Below are positions 44,444-54,618 of a DNA stretch of 64,000 nucleotides, one piece after another. A program made the position numbers and the translations under genes. The DNA is from Rhodanobacteraceae bacterium (GTDB taxonomy: Bacteria; Pseudomonadota; Gammaproteobacteria; Xanthomonadales; Xanthomonadaceae). Where the stretch lies: the NCBI GenBank assembly GCA_024233975.1, contig JACKOX010000001.1:1-64000 (forward strand). The letters run 5' to 3'. Positions within the stretch are counted from its first letter, which is position 1; each line of letters begins with the position of its first letter. A model generated the notes under the pieces. The model saw only the letters and a list, made by a program, of their open reading frames with translations. It was not told the DNA's origin and searched no databases.

Positions 44444-45372
44444 TGCCTGCCGCCGCCCCACTCGTTCACGATGCCAGCGACTTCCTCGCACGCGCCCGCG
44501 CGCTGCCGGCAAACCGTCCCGCCTGCGCCGATGCCGTATTTCTGGTGCGGCCGGACGGCTTCGCCCTGGCCGAGCAGTCGGCCAGCGACAACCACTACAT
44601 GGCCGGCGCCGGCGCCTTCGACGCGGATCGTGCACTGGCGCAACACGCCCGACTTGCCGAAGCACTGCGCAGCGAGCTGCCGGTCGCCGTGTTTCCCGGC
44701 AATGCGCAAACGCCGGATGCGGTGTTCCCGAATAATGTCTTCGGCACGGCGCCCGGTCGTCTCGTACTGGGCCACATGCGCCACGCGGTGCGGCAGCGCG
44801 AAGCCGAACGCCGGGACATTCGCGAACATTTCACGGCGCAGGGTCGCGAAGTGATCGACCTCCGCCAGCAGCCGGGCATCGCCGAACTCACCGGCGCGCT
44901 GATCATCGACCGCGCCCGCGGCATCGGTCTCGCCGGCTACAGCGAGCGCTGCGATGAAACCGGCGCCACCGCCATGCTCGACGCCTTCGACCTGCGCCTC
45001 GGCCACGGATTCGCACTGACGGATGGCGAATACCACAGCAACGTGGTGATGAGCGTGCTGGCCAGCCGGGCGCTGGTGATCTGCCCGGAGGCCTTCGTCG
45101 AACCCGCCACGCCGCGCGCGCTGGCGGACTTGTACGCGCCGGATGTGATCGAACTGACGGTCGCCGAGAAGAACGCCTTCGCCGGCAATTGCATCGCCCT
45201 GCGCCCGGACAGCGTGTGGATGAGCGAGGCGGCAGCCGATGGGCTGACGCCGGCCAGTCGCCGCGCCTTCGAACGGGCCGGCTTCCGCATCCGCAGCGTC
45301 CCGCTCGACGCCATCGAGAAGGCCGGCGGCTCGCTGCGCTGCTGCGTGGGCGAGGTTTTCGACCGTTATTGA
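44443..45372 (+). CDS. Dimethylargininase/citrulline-type amidinohydrolase (CtlX-like)
   Basis: A 309-residue guanidino-group modifying enzyme of the arginine deiminase/DDAH superfamily. Visible signs: DAVFPNNVFG (substrate loop), GEYHSNVVMSVL (catalytic His region) and the C-terminal SLRCCVGEVF with the nucleophilic Cys. It would hydrolyse an arginine derivative such as methylarginine to citrulline. The start overlaps the dusA stop, so it is co-translated with an unrelated tRNA enzyme. With the arginase at 35.2 kb it adds to arginine catabolism. The exact substrate is uncertain. Confidence 0.82.
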   Translation: MPAAAPLVHDASDFLARARALPANRPACADAVFLVRPDGFALAEQSASDNHYMAGAGAFDADRALAQHARLAEALRSELPVAVFPGNAQTPDAVFPNNVFGTAPGRLVLGHMRHAVRQREAERRDIREHFTAQGREVIDLRQQPGIAELTGALIIDRARGIGLAGYSERCDETGATAMLDAFDLRLGHGFALTDGEYHSNVVMSVLASRALVICPEAFVEPATPRALADLYAPDVIELTVAEKNAFAGNCIALRPDSVWMSEAAADGLTPASRRAFERAGFRIRSVPLDAIEKAGGSLRCCVGEVFDRY

Positions 45373-45577
45373 GCCGCCCACAGGCCGGGGGTGAGCGGCG
45401 TCACGCTTTGCGCAACCCGCCACCCACGCCCGCCCGCGATGGTCAGCCGAGGCTCAGTTTCGCCGGAAAAAGTTATCCGCGGTTCAAGCGTTTGCGCCCA
45501 GACTGGCCCCACGCTGAACCTCGATAGGCATCCCGCTTTACCCCGGCCCTAACGTCCCGTTAACATTCGCCCCTCGC

Positions 45578-45925
45578 ATGAAGCCGAACCTCATCCACCG
45601 TCGCCTGCCCACCGCTGCCGCCCTGCTGGCGGCGATGCTGTTGGCCAGCGCCCCGGTGCTGGCGGCGAACAAGAAGGACAACGCACCGTCCTCGGATACC
45701 GTGCGACGCATCGAGCGGGAAACCGGCGGCCGCGTGCTCAAGGTCGAGCCCATCCATCGCGGTGGACGCGACATGAGCCGGGTCAAGGTGCTGACGCCCG
45801 ATGGCCGCGTCCGCGTCGTGCGTGAGAACCGCGCCCCGCAGCCGTCCCGCGGCAATGCACCGGTGCAGCGCTCCGCGCCGCGCAATCCGCCGCCGCCCAC
45901 CAAGAGTGGCGACGACGGCCACTGA
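45578..45925 (+). CDS. PepSY-like secreted protein preceding a two-component system
   Basis: A 115-residue exported protein: signal peptide (AAALLAAMLLASAPVLAA), then a PepSY-type module (SDTVRRIERETGGRVLKVEP ... VKVLTPDGRVRVV) and a proline-rich basic tail. PepSY proteins often lie beside PhoPQ-like systems and may modulate the sensor or peptidases. It is 111 bases upstream of the response regulator start on the same strand, so co-transcription is plausible. Confidence 0.8.
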   Translation: MKPNLIHRRLPTAAALLAAMLLASAPVLAANKKDNAPSSDTVRRIERETGGRVLKVEPIHRGGRDMSRVKVLTPDGRVRVVRENRAPQPSRGNAPVQRSAPRNPPPPTKSGDDGH

Positions 45926-46036
45926 GCCCGAACGCGCGACACCCTCCGCGTTCATCTTCAACCCCGTATCCTGTTCATGTAGGTGAACCAGCCGGTTCGC
46001 CCCGTGACACCCGTTGGCCGAGCCAAGGAGAAAACC

Positions 46037-46717
46037 ATGCGGATTCTGCTGGTCGAAGACGAAGCCCCTTTGCGTGAAACCCTTGCCGCGCGCCTCAAGC
46101 GCGACGGTTTCGCGGTGGACATGGCCCAGGACGGCGAGGAAGGCCTGTACCTCGGCCGCGAAGTGCCGTTCGACTGCGCCATCATTGATTTGGGCCTGCC
46201 CAAGCTGTCGGGCATGGACCTGGTCCGCGCCCTGCGCGAGGAGCAGAAGAAATTCCCGATCCTGATCCTGACCGCGCGTTCCAGCTGGCAGGACAAGGTC
46301 GAAGGCCTTAAGGCCGGTGCCGACGACTACCTGGTCAAGCCCTTCCATGTCGAGGAACTGCTGGCGCGCCTGAACGCGCTGATGCGTCGCGCCGCCGGCT
46401 GGAGCAAGCCCACGCTGGAGTGCGGACCGATCCTGCTGGATCTCGCCGCGCAGACCGTTGCCGTCAATGGCAGCAACGTCGACCTCACCAGCTACGAATA
46501 CAAGGTACTGGAATACCTGATGATGCACGCCGGCGAACTGGTCTCGAAGGCCGATCTCACCGAGCACATCTACCAGCAGGACTTCGATCGCGATTCCAAC
46601 GTGCTGGAAGTCTTCATCGGCCGCCTGCGCAAGAAGCTCGACCCCGACGGCGAGATCAAGCCGATCGAGACCGTGCGCGGTCGCGGCTACCGCTTCGCCA
46701 TTCCGCGCACCGAATAA
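46037..46717 (+). CDS. OmpR/PhoP-family response regulator
   Basis: A 226-residue two-domain regulator. The receiver (1-115) has the acidic pocket VEDE, phospho-acceptor Asp in IIDLGLPKLSG, the Thr in LTARSS and the Lys in LVKPFHVEEL. The C-terminal winged helix (about 125-220) ends VRGRGYRF. It resembles PhoP closely. The start is MRILLVEDEAPL, with AAGGAG seven bases upstream; the longer frame adds 18 unrelated residues. It is followed 9 bases later by its kinase. Confidence 0.92.
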   Translation: MRILLVEDEAPLRETLAARLKRDGFAVDMAQDGEEGLYLGREVPFDCAIIDLGLPKLSGMDLVRALREEQKKFPILILTARSSWQDKVEGLKAGADDYLVKPFHVEELLARLNALMRRAAGWSKPTLECGPILLDLAAQTVAVNGSNVDLTSYEYKVLEYLMMHAGELVSKADLTEHIYQQDFDRDSNVLEVFIGRLRKKLDPDGEIKPIETVRGRGYRFAIPRTE

Positions 46718-46726
46718 TCCCGCAAC

Positions 46727-48118
46727 GTGAAGTTGCGGACGCTTTCGCTGCAGGCGCGGCAGCTGCTGGCTGCCAGCCTTGGCCTGATCGCCTTTCTCGG
46801 GCTGACCGGCTATGCGCTTGACCGCGCCTTCACCGAAACCTCGCAGAACGCCCTGCGCGATCGACTGCGCAGCTATGCGCTGGCCTATGTCAGTGGCATG
46901 GAGTTCAGCCGCGACCAGATGCCGCTGATGCCGGAGCTGCCGCCCGACCCGCGCTTTGATCGCCCCGGCAGTGGACTCTATGCCGGACTGCTCGGCGCCA
47001 ACGGCAAGCAGGAGGCCATCGAATGGCAGAGTGCGTCCGGCCTGGGGCGCGAGCTGCCCTTCGCCGACCGCCTCGACACCGGCGTTGAAGGCTTTGGCGG
47101 TCCGCTGTCATCGCCCGCTGGCAACGTCTATCGCTATTCCTATGGCTTTCGCTGGGAGGACGACAGTGGCGACCTGGTCGCGGCCTTCACCTTCTTCGTC
47201 GCCGAGGACGAGTACTGGGTCAAGCGGCAGATCGAAGTATTCCGGCGCGCGCTTTGGGTCTACCTCGGCGGCGGTGCGCTGCTGCTGCTGGGACTGCAGG
47301 TGCTGGTGCTGCGCTGGAGCCTGCAGCCCCTGCGCCGTGTCAGCGCCGACATGCGTCGCGTCGAAAGCGGCCAGCGGGCGCAGCTGGATGGGGCCTACCC
47401 GCGCGAACTGGCTCTGCTCACCGACAACATCAATGCCTTCGTGAAGAGCGAGCGCGAGCACCTCGACCGCTACCGCAACACGCTGTCCGACCTCGCGCAC
47501 AGCCTGAAGACACCGTTGGCCGTGCTGCGCACTCGCATCGACGCCCAGGGCGACGATGCCGGCCTGCGCGAGGAGGTGCTGACCCAGGTGCGGCGCATGG
47601 ACGAAATCGTCGCCTACCAGCTGTCACGCGCCGCCACCACCGGCCACCAGCTTTTCTCTGCACCGCTCAAGCTCACCGAGCCGGCCGAGAACATCGTGCA
47701 GAGCCTGGAGAAGGTCTATGCCGAGAAGAACGTGCTCTGCGAGTTCGAGATTGATCAACTGGCGCGCTTCTACGGCGAGCAAGGTGATCTTATGGAACTG
47801 CTCGGCAACCTGCTGGAAAACGCCTTCAAGTGGTGCCAGCACCGGGTGGTGCTGACCGCCCGCGCCATGACCGTGGCGCCAAACCGGCGCAGCGGCCTGC
47901 TGCTGACCGTCGAGGACGACGGCCCCGGCATCGCCGAGGACCAGATCGAGCGCGTGCTGCAGCGTGGTGTGCGCGGCGATGAGCGCGTGCACGGCCACGG
48001 CATTGGCCTGGCCATCGTGCAGGACATCGTCCGCGCCTATCACGGCGAACTGGTGGTGGAGCGTTCCGAGGAACTGGGCGGCGCCCGCTTCGTGGTGCAG
48101 TTCGCGCCGCTGGTCTGA
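46727..48118 (+). CDS. PhoQ-like sensor histidine kinase
   Basis: A 463-residue membrane kinase: first helix LLAASLGLIAFLGLTGYALD, a periplasmic sensor part (about 40-170), second helix YLGGGALLLLGLQVLVL, HAMP-like segment, H-box SDLAHSLKTPLAVLR with the phospho-His, and the ATPase domain (ELLGNLLENAFKWC, DDGPGI, GHGIGLAIV). PhoQ-type kinases also have the H-box DLxHSLKTPLA. It starts with GTG 9 bases after the regulator stop. The stimulus is probably an envelope signal such as divalent cations or cationic peptides, by family analogy. Confidence 0.92.
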   Translation: MKLRTLSLQARQLLAASLGLIAFLGLTGYALDRAFTETSQNALRDRLRSYALAYVSGMEFSRDQMPLMPELPPDPRFDRPGSGLYAGLLGANGKQEAIEWQSASGLGRELPFADRLDTGVEGFGGPLSSPAGNVYRYSYGFRWEDDSGDLVAAFTFFVAEDEYWVKRQIEVFRRALWVYLGGGALLLLGLQVLVLRWSLQPLRRVSADMRRVESGQRAQLDGAYPRELALLTDNINAFVKSEREHLDRYRNTLSDLAHSLKTPLAVLRTRIDAQGDDAGLREEVLTQVRRMDEIVAYQLSRAATTGHQLFSAPLKLTEPAENIVQSLEKVYAEKNVLCEFEIDQLARFYGEQGDLMELLGNLLENAFKWCQHRVVLTARAMTVAPNRRSGLLLTVEDDGPGIAEDQIERVLQRGVRGDERVHGHGIGLAIVQDIVRAYHGELVVERSEELGGARFVVQFAPLV

Positions 48119-48126
48119 GGCCGGCT

Positions 48127-48537
48127 CTAGTCGTCGTCCGACAGGTGGCTCAGGTCGCCCGCGCCCGCTTCCCAGTTGTCGCGACCATCGAACGGCATCA
48201 CGCTCAGGCTGCGAATATGCTCGCGCTCAAGGCAGCGCACGTTGACGTCGATGCCGTCCGGATTCGAGCGCGGCACATAGAACGATTTCACCCCGCAGAC
48301 CGAGCAGAAACGGTGCACGGCCACGCCGGTGCCGAAGCGGTAATCGGTCAGCACATCCTCGCCGGCGAGCAGACGGAAGCGCGAGGCCGGCACGATCAGG
48401 TGCAGGTAGCCGCTGGCCGCACAGACGCTGCAGTTGCAGTCGACCGCCTCGATGTCTGCTGGCGCGTCCACCTCGAAGCGGACGCGCCCGCAGTGACAGC
48501 CGCCGACATGGGCGATCAAGGCCGCGCCTTCAGCCAC
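48127..48537 (-). CDS. GFA-family (glutathione-dependent formaldehyde-activating) zinc protein
   Basis: A 136-residue GFA/CENP-V fold protein. The zinc Cys motifs are GGCHCGRVRFEVD, CNCSVCAASGYLHL and RFCSVCGVKSFYVPR. The start is GTG at 48537. Family members bind glutathione S-conjugates; actual formaldehyde activity is not shown for most. It ends convergently with the kinase gene, separated by 8 bases. Confidence 0.85.
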   Translation of the reverse strand: MAEGAALIAHVGGCHCGRVRFEVDAPADIEAVDCNCSVCAASGYLHLIVPASRFRLLAGEDVLTDYRFGTGVAVHRFCSVCGVKSFYVPRSNPDGIDVNVRCLEREHIRSLSVMPFDGRDNWEAGAGDLSHLSDDD

Positions 48538-48549
48538 GTGTGGAGAGAC

Positions 48550-48909
48550 TCATGACGAAGGCTCACCGGCGACAGATGCCGGCAAGGCCGGCGGCACGGT
48601 CGATGCCGACGCGCTGGCCAGCTTCACCACCAGCCAGACGAAACCGGCCAGCAGCGCCAGCGGCAGCAATACCGGCAGCAGCGCCAGCAAGGTCACCACC
48701 GCCGCGACGGCCAGCGCCACCACCGTGGCGAATACGGCGGCAAGCAGCGCCAGTGGCACGCTGACCACGGCGGCGAGGATGCCGAGGACCGTGGCGACGA
48801 GCCCCACCAGCAGGCCGATGGCCAGTTCCGCAGGCCACCACAGGGCGCCATTGGCCGCCAGAACCAGCACCACGAGGCCGATCAGGCCAATCCACATCCA
48901 CTTGTTCAT
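48550..48909 (-). CDS. Small membrane protein with Ala/Leu/Val-rich helices
   Basis: A 119-residue protein with three to four hydrophobic segments (MWIGLIGLVVLVLAANGALWW; AIGLLVGLVATVLGILAAVVSVPLALLAAVFATVVALAVAA; LLPVLLPLALLAGFVWLVVK) and a Ser/Pro-rich tail. The start MNKWMWIGL has GGAG nine bases upstream. No family recognised. It lies directly upstream of the GFA gene on the same strand. Confidence 0.65.
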   Translation of the reverse strand: MNKWMWIGLIGLVVLVLAANGALWWPAELAIGLLVGLVATVLGILAAVVSVPLALLAAVFATVVALAVAAVVTLLALLPVLLPLALLAGFVWLVVKLASASASTVPPALPASVAGEPSS

Positions 48910-49028
48910 CGTTGACTCCTGCACCAGCCGCACGCCGGAAACGGCGGCGTTTCAGCGGCTGTGACGCCATTGACGTCGTCACGGCGCCACTGTGACCCGC
49001 GTTCTGCCGCACCGTCACCCGCCATTGG

Positions 49029-49925
49029 TCACAGCGAGTCGAAAACGAAGCTCACCAGCTGGTCCGGCGAGATGAACCCATGCCCGAGCCGCTCGTCGTA
49101 GGCCGCCGTCGGCCTGGCCGCAACCACCTCGTCACGCGACTTGCCGGCCGCCTTCAGCGTGGCGACGCGGTCACGCACATCCCTGAGCATGGCCACGTAG
49201 GCGGCAAGGTCCGCCTTTGTCGCCAACGGTCCATGGCCAGGAATGATCTGCGTCTCGTCATTGGCCAGCGCCAGTCCGCGCTCTCCCCCGGCAATCACGC
49301 CATTGATGCCACCACCGGTGCTGAGATCGATCAGTGGATACATCTGGTTGAAGAAGATGTCGCCCATGTGCAGCACGTTGGCCTTTTCGAACCACACCAG
49401 CGAGTCGCCATCCGTGTGCGCATGTTCGATGTGGATCGCATGCGCGCTGTCACCGTTGAGGTGAAGCGTGGCCTCGTCGCTGAAGGTGATCACCGGCAGC
49501 GCTGATTGTGGCGATGGCGGCACCGTCTGCTTGAGCGCTTCGATGACCTGCTCGGCGCTCATGCGCCGACGCACATTGTCCTGCGCCAGGATCACCACCC
49601 CCTCCTTCGCAAAGTCCTCGTTGCCACCGGTGTGATCTCCATGCCAGTGGGTGTTGATGATGAAACGCAGCGGCTCCGCGCCAATGGCCTTCAGCGCATC
49701 GCGGATGCGCTGGTGAAGTGGCGCGAACTGGTCATCCACGAGAAACGCGCCATCCACACCCGTACCCGCGAGCATGTTGCCGCCGGCACCGGACAGCATG
49801 AACATTCCGCCACGCAATGGCGTGGTCTCAATCGTGACGCCAGCAAACTCATCCACCTCATCATGGGCTTGCGCCCCGGCAACCAGCAGCGACAGCACAC
49901 CCAGGGCAAGCAACGAACGCAACAT
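49029..49925 (-). CDS. Exported metallo-beta-lactamase-fold hydrolase
   Basis: A 298-residue periplasmic hydrolase: signal peptide (MLRSLLALGVLSLLVAGAQA), MBL zinc motif NTHWHGDHTGGNEDF, the further ligands in IEHAHTDGDSLVWF and MGDIFFN, and the last His in IPGHGPLATKADLAAY. This is the pattern of the SoxH/quinoprotein-relay-like and B3-like exported MBL family. The substrate is unknown; it is not safely a beta-lactamase. The start is placed at MLRSLL so the signal peptide is at the N-terminus. Divergent from the stress protein gene. Confidence 0.85.
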   Translation of the reverse strand: MLRSLLALGVLSLLVAGAQAHDEVDEFAGVTIETTPLRGGMFMLSGAGGNMLAGTGVDGAFLVDDQFAPLHQRIRDALKAIGAEPLRFIINTHWHGDHTGGNEDFAKEGVVILAQDNVRRRMSAEQVIEALKQTVPPSPQSALPVITFSDEATLHLNGDSAHAIHIEHAHTDGDSLVWFEKANVLHMGDIFFNQMYPLIDLSTGGGINGVIAGGERGLALANDETQIIPGHGPLATKADLAAYVAMLRDVRDRVATLKAAGKSRDEVVAARPTAAYDERLGHGFISPDQLVSFVFDSL

Positions 49926-50063
49926 GTCGGACTCCAGACGCATTGACTGCCACCATGATCGATGGCGACCGATGACATCGCAAGCCGCGCGATTTGCCCC
50001 GGCGCTGGACTTCCCCGTGTCGTTGCGGGTTACGATGGGCGCATCAATTTCGGGAGGAACCGC

Positions 50064-50498
50064 ATGTCCAGCACCATCATCGTGGGAATCGACGGCAGCG
50101 AAGGCGGCCAGCGCGCGCTTGATTACGCCATTACCGCTGCCGGCCATGCCGGCGAGAAGCTGCTGATCGTGTCGGTAATTCCGCATTCGCCGCACGCCTT
50201 CATGAGCCTGCGCGACATGGAAACCAACGAGGGCTGGCGCAAGCAACAGACCGAACATGCCGAAAACGACGTGCTCGCCCCGGCCAGGGCCAGGGCGGAA
50301 GCCGCCAAGGTCACCACGGAAACCCACGTCGCATTCGGCAACCCGGCCGAGGTAATGAGCAAGATGGCCGGCGACACCGGCGCCAGCCGCGTCGTGGTCG
50401 GCCGTCGCGGCCAGTCACAGCTGAAGGCCATGGTTTTCGGCAGCGTCAGCGGCAGCCTTGCGCAGATCTGTCCGGTGCCGGTGGTGGTAGTGCCGTAA
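50064..50498 (+). CDS. Universal stress protein (UspA family)
   Basis: A 144-residue ATP-binding stress protein. The N-terminus IIVGIDGSEGGQRALDYAI and the C-terminal motif VGRRGQSQLKAMVFGSVSGSLA (G-2x-G-9x-G-S) are the ATP-binding signatures, followed by CPVPVVVVP. The start has GGGAGG eight bases upstream. It is monocistronic, with its own terminator. Confidence 0.93.
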   Translation: MSSTIIVGIDGSEGGQRALDYAITAAGHAGEKLLIVSVIPHSPHAFMSLRDMETNEGWRKQQTEHAENDVLAPARARAEAAKVTTETHVAFGNPAEVMSKMAGDTGASRVVVGRRGQSQLKAMVFGSVSGSLAQICPVPVVVVP

Positions 50499-50522
50499 GG
50501 ATTTCCACTTGTCTTGCGGATG

Positions 50523-50552
50523 ACGCCTGCCGGGAGCGATTCCGGCGGGCGT
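50523..50552 (+). terminator. Terminator of the universal stress protein gene
   Basis: An 11-bp stem with one mismatch (ACGCCTGCCGG / CCGGCGGGCGT) is followed by TGTCGTTT. It starts 25 bases past the stop at 50,498. Confidence 0.7.
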
Positions 50553-50613
50553 TGTCGTTTGGGCGTCTTGCCTGATGAGGCAGGCATTCAGCTCGTTGGC
50601 TGCTCGATGATTC

Positions 50614-50797
50614 TGGATCAAGAGCTTTCACTGTCCCTTCGGGGCAGCGAGTTACTTTCTCTTGCTTGTCCAAGAGAACAGTAACCAAAGAGAAGGACAC
50701 CCGAAGTCCGCGCGGCAGCTTCGCTGCCGTTCCCTGCGTTGCTCGGAACCCGGCGGCCGGCGCGAACTCGGCCATCCATGGCCTCAAACATACGCGC
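50614..50797 (+). repeat. 184-bp dispersed repeat, copy B
   Basis: Nearly identical to 33,677-33,860, with the same length and orientation. The inverted-repeat head is present (ACTTTCTCTTG / CAAGAGAACAGT). After it the sequence continues GTCCTGTGCGCGCCCTTCGG ... CTACCGAGGGGCCC, similar to the tail of the inverted copy C, so this copy may be the fullest. Confidence 0.8.
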
Positions 50798-51344
50798 ACG
50801 TCCTGTGCGCGCCCTTCGGCCTCGTCACCGTCCCATCTACCGAGGGGCCCTTGAAAAACGTCGCACCACGCCCTCTCGCAGAATGAAAGGACTTCCGCCA
50901 ACATGTGCGTACTGAATTTCTCCAGTGTGATGCATCTGCTTGGTGCCGGAACAGAGGGTCTTCAGGACTAATGACTTGCAGAACCATCCGAGAACCCAAC
51001 TCGCTGGTGACGCGGTAATAGCCCGTCGGCTCCAGCAATATTTCCGTGAGAACATCACTGTCGCTAGAACTCGTCACGGTAGTGACCAGTTTCCATGAGT
51101 TCGATCCCGCTCGTTGTCCATTCAACATCTTTCGTCCGAACTGTCCGCGACCTTGGCTCAATCGACCTGGCTAAAAATTCGCCGAGAGAACGTCACCGCG
51201 CTGGCCCAAGGTCAGCCCCTTATTCTGGTGCCTCGCTCAGCTGTTCAGTGGCTCATCAGACTTCCAGTGCCCTGGGAAGCTTTCGTCTACGCGCAGGAAG
51301 CAACACCAACCAGCAACAACAAAGGCAACAGCTGAGCTGGCCTT
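50798..51344. other. AT-richer stretch without a clear gene
   Basis: Beyond the repeat the composition falls to about 50% GC to 51,300. Several overlapping frames look partly protein-like: minus strand 51,128 downward (WKLVTTVTSSSDSDVLTEI; PTGYYRVTSELGSRMVLQV) and plus strand 51,114-51,335 from a TTG without ribosome site (STWLKIRRENVTALAQG; QWLIRLPVPWEAFVYAQE). None has good initiation signals and they conflict. A small gene or gene remnant is possible; the same stretch adjoins a heavily frameshifted gene, so indels could hide it. Confidence 0.35.
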
Positions 51345-53023
51345 TCATTTTTTCTTCGGCACGTACAGATCCGCATCGTGCCTTCGTAAACCTCGCCGCC
51401 ATCGCAACGGATTCATGAGTGTCGGATGCGGATGGATGGTGTCTGATAGGCGGCTTCGCAGCCCATTTCGACGGCGAGGGCGGCTTCGGCGATCACGGCC
51501 GGATTGAGCTGGCGCCGACGATGCGGCAGCTTCGTCGAAAATCAGTTTGGTAGCCTTCAGTGCGACCGATGTAATGGCGCGACCTTGATGCCCACGGAAC
51601 TTGCTGCGACACCGACCTTGAGGCCCTTCTCTTTCTTTCGCGTCGGCATTAACCAGTGAGGGTTTTGGTAGAAATCACGGAATCACCGTGCAATCGAATT
51701 TTTCACCGGCGATGACTTCGGCGGCGAGCTTGCCCTCGTGCGTGGCCTTGTAGCATGATTTGATCAGTCACCGATGGCGAAGATGGGCACGTTGCGCATC
51801 TGCTGATCAGCACTGAATGAAGCTGCTGATCCGTCACCAGACATTGCCGTGCCTTGTCGGCGCTGATCTTGCCGCTGTTCGGGCGCGACCGACTGACACC
51901 AGCACGCGGTCGTAGATCTTTGCTCTGGCTCACTGTCGCCTCGAAGCTGATCCTGATGCCATTCTTCTGCGCCTTTGGCCTCGACGACCTGGTCTTCAGC
52001 ACGTTGACGCCCTGGTCCTGAGGGGCTGGCCAGCGGCCGCACCAAATGTCGGCGCCCGGCATTGCTGATCCATCAGTTCGATCACGACTTCGACCGTCAG
52101 CGCGGATAGACCGTCGCCATTTGAGACCGATGATGGAAGCTGCCGCCGACGACTCAGCAGCTTGGCCGGCACGTCAGCCAGATCGAGGGCGTCGGTGGAG
52201 TCCATATCACCCGCGGATCGTCCTAGGGAACATCGGGCTTCACCGCCCGCGAAACCGGCGATGATGCGCCGGAAGCGGATCAGGCGTGCGCCGTCTTCGT
52301 CGCTGGACCTGCAATATCTGGCGAGATGAAGCGATCGGTGCTGGTTTCGACCTGCACTTGCGCTGTTTGGCCGGGCGCGGCAGGCCCTCAGTCAGCTGTC
52401 CGACGACCTTCTCCTTGTAAGCACGGCTTCTGTTCAGGGTGATCTCTGGCTTGCCGAGTCGATGCTGTAATCGCTGGCGTGCGCTACTTCGTCGATCACG
52501 CGGCGGCATGCAGCAGCGCCTGACGGAATGCCGACATTGAGGCAGACACCGCCGAGGCTCGGGTAGCGTTCGACCAGCACGGAGTCGAGGTCGATCGAAG
52601 CGCGAATGCCGCCGTAGCTGCCTGCTGGCGCCGAGGACGAGCACGACTCCACATCAGCCTTGCGCCGGAGTCGCCGGTAGCACGGCGCAGCAACGCTCGC
52701 TTGCCGGTGCCGGCTGCGAGGCGGCTTTCAGCCGCCGCAGCCGTTGCCTCGGGTGAAGCAACGCCCGTTAATGCGTCAGCACCCTCCACTTCCAGCACCG
52801 CCACGAGGCTGCCCTCGGACACGGTATCGCCCAGCTTCACCTTGAGCTCGCGGACGATACCGGCGGCGCTCGACGGCATTTCCATCGTCGCCTTGTCCGA
52901 TTCGAGCGTGACGAGTCCCTGGTCGACCTCGACGCGATCGCCAACGGCGACCAGCACTTCGATCACCGGCACGTCGTCGTAGCCGCCGATATCGGGAACG
53001 GTGATGTCCTGGGTCTTGGCCAT
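51345..53023 (-). pseudogene. lpd: Dihydrolipoamide dehydrogenase with lipoyl domain, broken by many small deletions
   Basis: The start and N-terminal lipoyl domain are intact (MAKTQDITVPDIGGYDDVPV; lipoyl lysine K44 in LESDKATMEMPSS). From about 52,640 downward the frame breaks again and again. Recognisable Lpd pieces are ERYPSLGGVCLNVG, RAYKEKVVGQLTEG (near 52,410), GKLAAEVIAGEKFDC (near 51,710), IAEAALAVEMGCEAA (near 51,480) and the terminal DLYVPKKK with stop (51,345-51,371). The span, 1679 bases, is not a multiple of three and is shorter than a normal lipoyl-Lpd gene (about 1800). In the redox motif CLNVGCIPSK the second Cys codon is among the lost bases. Either a true pseudogene or a stretch of poor sequence; the coupled operon argues that an intact gene is expected. 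Confidence 0.88.
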
Positions 53024-53055
53024 GATGCTTTCCTTGATGCGTTCGGTTGGCCGGC

Positions 53056-54614
<1,559 letters not shown>

Positions 54615-54618
<4 letters not shown>

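Noticed and set aside
49029..49925. Calling the MBL-fold gene a beta-lactamase
   Set aside because: The HxHxDH motif alone is shared by many hydrolases; nothing specific to beta-lactamases was seen.
50446..50904. A 152-codon minus-strand open frame over the repeat
   Set aside because: The same peptide is repeated at 33,632-33,850 because the DNA repeats; there is no initiation signal and no reason to call it a protein.
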